DNA from: Micromonospora mirobrigensis
Lineage (GTDB): Bacteria > Actinomycetota > Actinomycetes > Mycobacteriales > Micromonosporaceae
Direction: 5' to 3'
NCBI RefSeq assembly: GCF_900091555.1
Contig: NZ_FMCX01000002.1
Location: 682,001 to 746,000, forward strand
DNA: 64,000 nt
How positions within the stretch are numbered: position 1 is the first letter of the stretch; every line of letters begins with the position of its first letter. Under the pieces are notes generated by a model that saw only the letters and a list, made by a program, of their open reading frames with translations, had not been told where the DNA came from and made no database searches. This document shows, piece after piece, positions 59,833 to 64,000 of the stretch. A program made the translations under genes and the position numbers.

Positions 59833-60981
59833 GTGGGGATCACCGCCCGGGGCGCCGGGCTGCTCGTCGCCGCCGTCGTGCTGCTCGCCGCCGGCTTCCG
59901 GTTCGCGTACCCGGAGCTGACCGTGCTGGGCGCGGCGGCCGCCGTGGCGGTCGGCTACGCCCTGCTGACCGCGGCCTGGCGGCCCCGGTTGACCGTGCGA
60001 CGGCGGGCCGAACCGGACCGGGTGGCCCGCGGCGAACCAGCCCGGATGACGCTGACCGTGCGCAACACCGGGCGGCTGCGGGCGGCGAACCTGGTCGCCG
60101 AGGACCGCTGCGGCGACCGGACGGTGCCCGTGCCGGTGCTGCGGCTGCGCCCCGGCCGGGACACGGAGGTCCACTACGACGTGCCCACCGAGCGTCGGGG
60201 GGTGGTGCCGGTCGGTCCGCTGCGGGTGACCCGCCGCGACCCGCTGGGCCTGGTGGCGCTGGCCCGCCGCTACGGCGAGCCGGTGCCGGTCTGGGTGCAC
60301 CCCCGCGTGCACCCGTTGAACGCGGTGCCCACCGGGGCGGGACGCAGCCTGGACGGGCGGGTCGACAGCGTCGCCCACGGCTCGATCACCTTCGACTCGC
60401 TGCGGGAGTACGTGGTCGGCGACGAGCTGCGCCGGGTGCACTGGCGGACCAGCGCGCGGGTCGGCGAGCTGATGGTCCGGGAGAACGTGGACACCAGCCT
60501 GCCCCGGACCGTGGTCCTGCTGGACAACCGGGCCGCCGCCCACCCGGACGTCGTCGACGGGGTGGCCGAGTCCTTCGAGGCCGGTTGCGAGGCCGCCGCC
60601 TCGGTGGTCGTCGCCGCGATCCGCGCCGACCTGCCGGTGACGCTGCTGACCGTGGCCGCCGGGTCGGCCGACGACGGGCCCCCGCTGGACCGGCTGGCGG
60701 CCGTGCGGCTGGTCGACGGCGGAGCGGACGCACTGCGCGACAGCACCGCCCGGCTGCGCCAGGAACGCCTCGGCGACACCCTGGTCTTCCTCACCGGCCC
60801 CGGTGGCCGCGCCGACCTGGGCCGGCTGGGCACCGTGCGCGGCGCGTACCCGTCGGTGGTCGTCGGGGTCCTCGCCGCCGGCGGGCCGGCACCGGCGGGC
60901 GCGGCGGCCGGCATGGTGGTCATCGACGCCGCCGACGGCGCCACGTTCGCCGCCGAGTGGGACGGGATCCGCCGGTGGTGA
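59833..60981 (+). CDS. DUF58 domain-containing membrane protein
   Basis: 382 residues. Two N-terminal transmembrane helices (GAGLLVAAVVLLAAGFRFAYP and AAAVAVGYALLTAA) precede a beta domain and the DUF58 signature (DSLREYVVGDELRRVHWRTSARVGELMVRE). The C-terminal part resembles a von Willebrand A fold. It is encoded 15 nt after MoxR and overlaps the next gene (GTGGTGA). It probably works with the MoxR ATPase at the membrane. Confidence 0.95.
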   Translation: MGITARGAGLLVAAVVLLAAGFRFAYPELTVLGAAAAVAVGYALLTAAWRPRLTVRRRAEPDRVARGEPARMTLTVRNTGRLRAANLVAEDRCGDRTVPVPVLRLRPGRDTEVHYDVPTERRGVVPVGPLRVTRRDPLGLVALARRYGEPVPVWVHPRVHPLNAVPTGAGRSLDGRVDSVAHGSITFDSLREYVVGDELRRVHWRTSARVGELMVRENVDTSLPRTVVLLDNRAAAHPDVVDGVAESFEAGCEAAASVVVAAIRADLPVTLLTVAAGSADDGPPLDRLAAVRLVDGGADALRDSTARLRQERLGDTLVFLTGPGGRADLGRLGTVRGAYPSVVVGVLAAGGPAPAGAAAGMVVIDAADGATFAAEWDGIRRW

Positions 60982-63218
60982 GGGCCGCCCGGGCGCTGCG
61001 GGCCGTTCCGGTCCCACTCGCGCTGATCACCATGGTCGCGCTGGCCGGCGTGGTCCTCGGCCGGGTGTACGCGGGGCCGCTGCTGACCCGCACGGTGCTC
61101 GGCGCGGCGGTCGGCTCGGTGCTGGTCGGGGTGGCCGCCCGCCGGCTGCAGTCCTGGTTGGTGGCCCCGCTGTCCCTGCTCGCCCTCACCGGCTGGACGG
61201 CCTGGTCGCTGCGGGTCGCCGCCGCCGACGCCGACCTGCCCGGCGGTCTCGGCGCGGTCACCGCGGACGCCGCCCGCAACGGCATCCCCCGACTGCTCAC
61301 CGCGATGATCCCGGTCGAGCCGACCCCGGACACCGTGCTGGTGCCGCTGGTCGCCGCCTGGCTGGCCGGCCTGCTCGGCACCGAGGTGGCGCTGCGGTCC
61401 GGCCGGGTGCTGCTGGGCTACCTGCCACCCACCCTGTTCTACGCGGGCGCGCTCTACGTGGTCGGCCCGAACGCCGACCCGGCGGTGTGGCCGACCGTCG
61501 CCTTCGCCGCGGTCGCCGCGCTGGGCCTCGCCGTGCCGTCGGCCGCACCGGCCGCCGACCCGACCGACGGCCTCACCCCGGCGGTACGCGCCGCCGTTCG
61601 GGCCCGCGTCGCCGCCTCGGCCACCGCCGGGGTGGCCGCGGTGGTGGCCCTGGCCGCCCTGCTCGGGCCGGCGCTCGCCGCGCGGGTCGACGAACGGCCG
61701 GTCGACCCCCGCCGCTACGTCGAGCCACCGCGGGTGGAGTCGCTGGACGAGAACCCGCTGATCCGGATCTCCGGTTGGGCGCTGAACCCGCGGCAGAAAC
61801 TGCTCGACGTGCGGACGGACGCCGGCGGCAGCCGTGAGGACGCCGGGACGCGGATCCGGCTGGCGGTGCTCACCGACTACGACGGGGTGACGTGGCGGGT
61901 CGGCGCGACGTACCGCAACGCGGGCCGGATCCTGCCGGCGGGGGCGGCGCCGACCGGGCCGGTGGAGACCGTCCGGCAGGAGATCACCGTGGCCGGGCTG
62001 ACCGGACGGCTCCTGCCGGCGGTGGCCACCCCGCGCGAGGTCACCGGCGCCCGGGTGGCGTACGACCAGGCCACCGGGACGCTGATCCGGCCGGAGGGGC
62101 TGACCCCGGGGCTGCGCTACACGGTCACCTCGGCGCGGGAACGCCTCGACGGTGACCTGCTCGCCACGGCGAACGTACCGGCCGGGGACGGGGTGGCCCG
62201 GATGCTGCGGGTCGCCGACGGGGTGCCCGAGCAGCTGCGCCGGCTCGCCGACCAGCTCGCCGCCGACAACGCCGCCCCGTACGCCCGGGCCGCCGCCATC
62301 GAGGAGTTCCTCGCCACCCACTACCGGCTGGTGGCCGACGCGCCGAGTGGGCACGCGTACCCGAACCTCGGGTTCTTCCTGTTCGGGCCGCGCAACGGCG
62401 GTGGCCAGCGCGGCACGTCCGAGCAGTTCGCCGCCGCGTACGCGGTGCTGGGCCGGCTGACCGGGCTGCCGACCCGGGTGGTGGTGGGTTTCCGGACCCG
62501 CGGTGACGGTCCGGTCCGGGCGGCCGACGCGTACGCCTGGCCGGAGGTGCTCTTCACCGGGGTCGGCTGGGTGCCGTTCGACCCGCTGCCGCAGCCCGAC
62601 GACCGCCCCCGCCCGGTCGAGGAGGACTTCCGGCCGAAGCCGGAGACCCCGCCGCCGTCCCCCTCCCGGGCGCCGACGCCCGTACCCTCCGCCACCCCCG
62701 CCGCGTCCGCCGTGGCCGAACCGCCCGCCCGCACCGCCGGGGTGTCCAGGGTGGCCCTGGTCGGCGGGGGCGCCGGCGGTCTGCTGCTGCTGGTCGGTGG
62801 CGTCCTGCTGGCGTTGGTCGCGTTGCGCCGGTCCCGCAGCACCGCCCGGCTGCGCCGGGGTGACCCCGCCGACCGGATCGCCGGCGCCTGGCGGGAGGTC
62901 ACCGACGCGCTGCGGCTCGCGGGCGCGCCCGCCCGCGGTGACCTCTCCGCCAGCGAGGTGGCCGCACGGGCCGATCGGACGCTCGACGAGGCCCGCGCGG
63001 CGCGTCCGGCGCAGGGCACCGGTCCCGCGCCGACGGTGGCGGAGCTGGCCGGGCTGCTCAACCAGGTGGCGTTCGCCCCGGGCACGGCGACCGCCGAGCA
63101 GGCGGCCCGGGCGGTCGGGGTGGCCGGTGGGTACGTGACGGCGCTGCGGGCCGCCCGGCCGTGGTGGCGGCGGCTGCTCTGGTCGGTGCACCCGGGGCCG
63201 CTGCGCTGGCGCGGGTGA
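60978..63218 (+). CDS. DUF3488/transglutaminase-like membrane protein
   Basis: 746 residues from GTG 60978. About six N-terminal transmembrane helices (residues 10-240) precede an extracytoplasmic part with a transglutaminase-like core: GTSEQFAAAYAVLGRLTGLPTRVVVGFRT, AYAWPEVLFTGVGWVPFDPLP. The usual catalytic Cys is not at its place; the sequence there is RGTSEQFA where related proteins have GDCxxFA, so enzymatic activity is doubtful. A Pro-rich linker, one more helix (VALVGGGAGGLLLLVGGVLLALVAL) and a cytoplasmic DUF4129-like tail follow. It is the third gene of the MoxR set. Confidence 0.9.
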   Translation: MRAARALRAVPVPLALITMVALAGVVLGRVYAGPLLTRTVLGAAVGSVLVGVAARRLQSWLVAPLSLLALTGWTAWSLRVAAADADLPGGLGAVTADAARNGIPRLLTAMIPVEPTPDTVLVPLVAAWLAGLLGTEVALRSGRVLLGYLPPTLFYAGALYVVGPNADPAVWPTVAFAAVAALGLAVPSAAPAADPTDGLTPAVRAAVRARVAASATAGVAAVVALAALLGPALAARVDERPVDPRRYVEPPRVESLDENPLIRISGWALNPRQKLLDVRTDAGGSREDAGTRIRLAVLTDYDGVTWRVGATYRNAGRILPAGAAPTGPVETVRQEITVAGLTGRLLPAVATPREVTGARVAYDQATGTLIRPEGLTPGLRYTVTSARERLDGDLLATANVPAGDGVARMLRVADGVPEQLRRLADQLAADNAAPYARAAAIEEFLATHYRLVADAPSGHAYPNLGFFLFGPRNGGGQRGTSEQFAAAYAVLGRLTGLPTRVVVGFRTRGDGPVRAADAYAWPEVLFTGVGWVPFDPLPQPDDRPRPVEEDFRPKPETPPPSPSRAPTPVPSATPAASAVAEPPARTAGVSRVALVGGGAGGLLLLVGGVLLALVALRRSRSTARLRRGDPADRIAGAWREVTDALRLAGAPARGDLSASEVAARADRTLDEARAARPAQGTGPAPTVAELAGLLNQVAFAPGTATAEQAARAVGVAGGYVTALRAARPWWRRLLWSVHPGPLRWRG

Positions 63219-63258
63219 CCGCGGGCGGCCCGGACTGCCGCGACCCGGCCGGGTCGGG

Positions 63259-64000
63259 TCAGGCGCGCAGTCGGCGGATCAGTTTGCGGAGCCCGGCCTG
63301 CCAGCCGTCCGGGTCCTCGGCGCGCCGTCGGGCGTAGTCGGCGACCTCCGGGTGCGGCAGGATGAGGAACCGCTCCTCGGCCAGCCCGGCGATGGTGGCG
63401 TCGGCGACCTGGTCGGGGGTGAGCACCGCCCCGGAGGCGGCGATCACCCGCGCCGCGAGGTGCCCGACGGCGAGCCCGTCGGCCAGCATCGGGGTGTCGA
63501 CCCCCTGCGGGCAGAGCGCGCTGACCAGGATGCCCTGGTCGCGGTAGGTGACGGCGAGCCATTCGGCGAAGCCGACCGCCGCGTGCTTGGTGGCGGTGTA
63601 CGGGGCGTCGCCGACCGCGGTGAGCACGCCCGCCGCCGAGCAGGTGAGCAGCAGGTGTCCCTGCCCGCGGCGGAGCATCGCCGGCAGGGCGGCCCGGGCG
63701 GCGTAGACGTGGGCCAGCACGTTGACCCGCCAGGCGCGGTCCCAGTCGGCGTCGGGCGCCTCGATGCCCTGCCCGGTGGCGACGCCCGCGTTGGCGCAGA
63801 ACAGGTCGATCCGGCCGTACCGCCGTTCGGTCTCGTCGACCAGCGCGCGGACCTGTTCGGAGTCGGCGACGTCCAGCGCGGCGGCGTGGCCGACCGGGCC
63901 GATGCCGTCGGCCACCGCCCGGGCGGCGTCGGCGTCGAGGTCGGCCACCACGACGGCGGAGGCGCCCTCGGCGGCGAAGCGGCGGGCGAGGGCGGAGCCG
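63259..64000 (-). CDS. Short-chain dehydrogenase/reductase, N-terminus outside window
   Basis: The frame stays open to the right edge; the part read upstream of the internal start at 63,951 (SALARRFAAEGASAVVVADLD) is the normal continuation of the Rossmann fold, so only the first 15-20 residues are missing. Visible motifs: LFCANAGVATG (NAG), the catalytic Ser in LTCSAAGVL, YTATKHA with the catalytic Tyr and Lys. An NAD(P)-dependent alcohol/ketone oxidoreductase of unknown substrate, convergent with the transglutaminase gene. Confidence 0.9.
   Translation of the reverse strand, partial: GSALARRFAAEGASAVVVADLDADAARAVADGIGPVGHAAALDVADSEQVRALVDETERRYGRIDLFCANAGVATGQGIEAPDADWDRAWRVNVLAHVYAARAALPAMLRRGQGHLLLTCSAAGVLTAVGDAPYTATKHAAVGFAEWLAVTYRDQGILVSALCPQGVDTPMLADGLAVGHLAARVIAASGAVLTPDQVADATIAGLAEERFLILPHPEVADYARRRAEDPDGWQAGLRKLIRRLRA

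Overview
This is a roughly 70% G+C actinobacterial chromosome segment. The right-hand housekeeping genes (a MoxR ATPase, a DUF58 protein and a DUF3488/transglutaminase protein) and the overall style suggest Micromonosporaceae; that is an inference, and no taxonomic marker settles it.

Bases 1-40,400 are a nonribosomal peptide (NRPS) gene cluster. A central divergent promoter near 9.4-9.5 kb drives NRPS 1 (A-T-C-A-T-E-C) plus a type II thioesterase leftwards. Rightwards it drives a free-standing A-T protein, an MbtH protein and a five-gene cassette: acyltransferase, acyl-CoA dehydrogenase, class II tRNA-synthetase-like carrier ligase, 3-hydroxyacyl-CoA dehydrogenase and ACP. The cassette looks built to make an aminomalonyl-type unit from serine on an ACP, yet the window has no ketosynthase. 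A second operon (17.25-23.5 kb) encodes an M20 amidohydrolase, an argininosuccinate-lyase-like enzyme, a fused PLP beta-replacement/ATP-grasp enzyme and a threonine aldolase. With a PduX-like GHMP kinase at 27-28 kb these fit a 2,3-diaminobutyrate (or diaminopropionate) pathway. A large SARP/AfsR-type regulator follows. NRPS 2 (28-38.6 kb) is C-A-T-C-A-T-C-T-E followed by a fused penicillin-binding-protein-type release domain; its last module has no A domain. A PPTase is divergent from NRPS 2.

Bases 39.7-50.2 kb hold a LOG-type nucleotide phosphoribohydrolase and a nearly complete purine degradation operon running from guanine and xanthine to allantoate: uricase, allantoinase, xanthine dehydrogenase with XdhC, guanine deaminase, OHCU decarboxylase and HIU hydrolase. 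The strongest observation in the window is that seven promoters share direct repeats of SGAYAG at exactly 11-bp spacing, the geometry of SARP binding sites. These promoters serve both NRPS genes, the A-T operon, the precursor operon, the PPTase, LOG and the region ahead of the uricase operon. At four of them the repeats end 22-25 nt before a start codon, suggesting leaderless mRNAs. They tie the purine genes to the NRPS cluster as one predicted regulon.

Bases 50.2-53.1 kb are a decayed mobile element (replication-relaxation remnant, recombinase C-terminal remnant) ending inside the 3' end of a tRNA-Leu(GAG) gene. From 53.2 kb onwards the genes are ordinary chromosomal ones: a TPR/proline-rich membrane protein, a fibronectin III protein, MoxR, DUF58, transglutaminase and a partial short-chain dehydrogenase.
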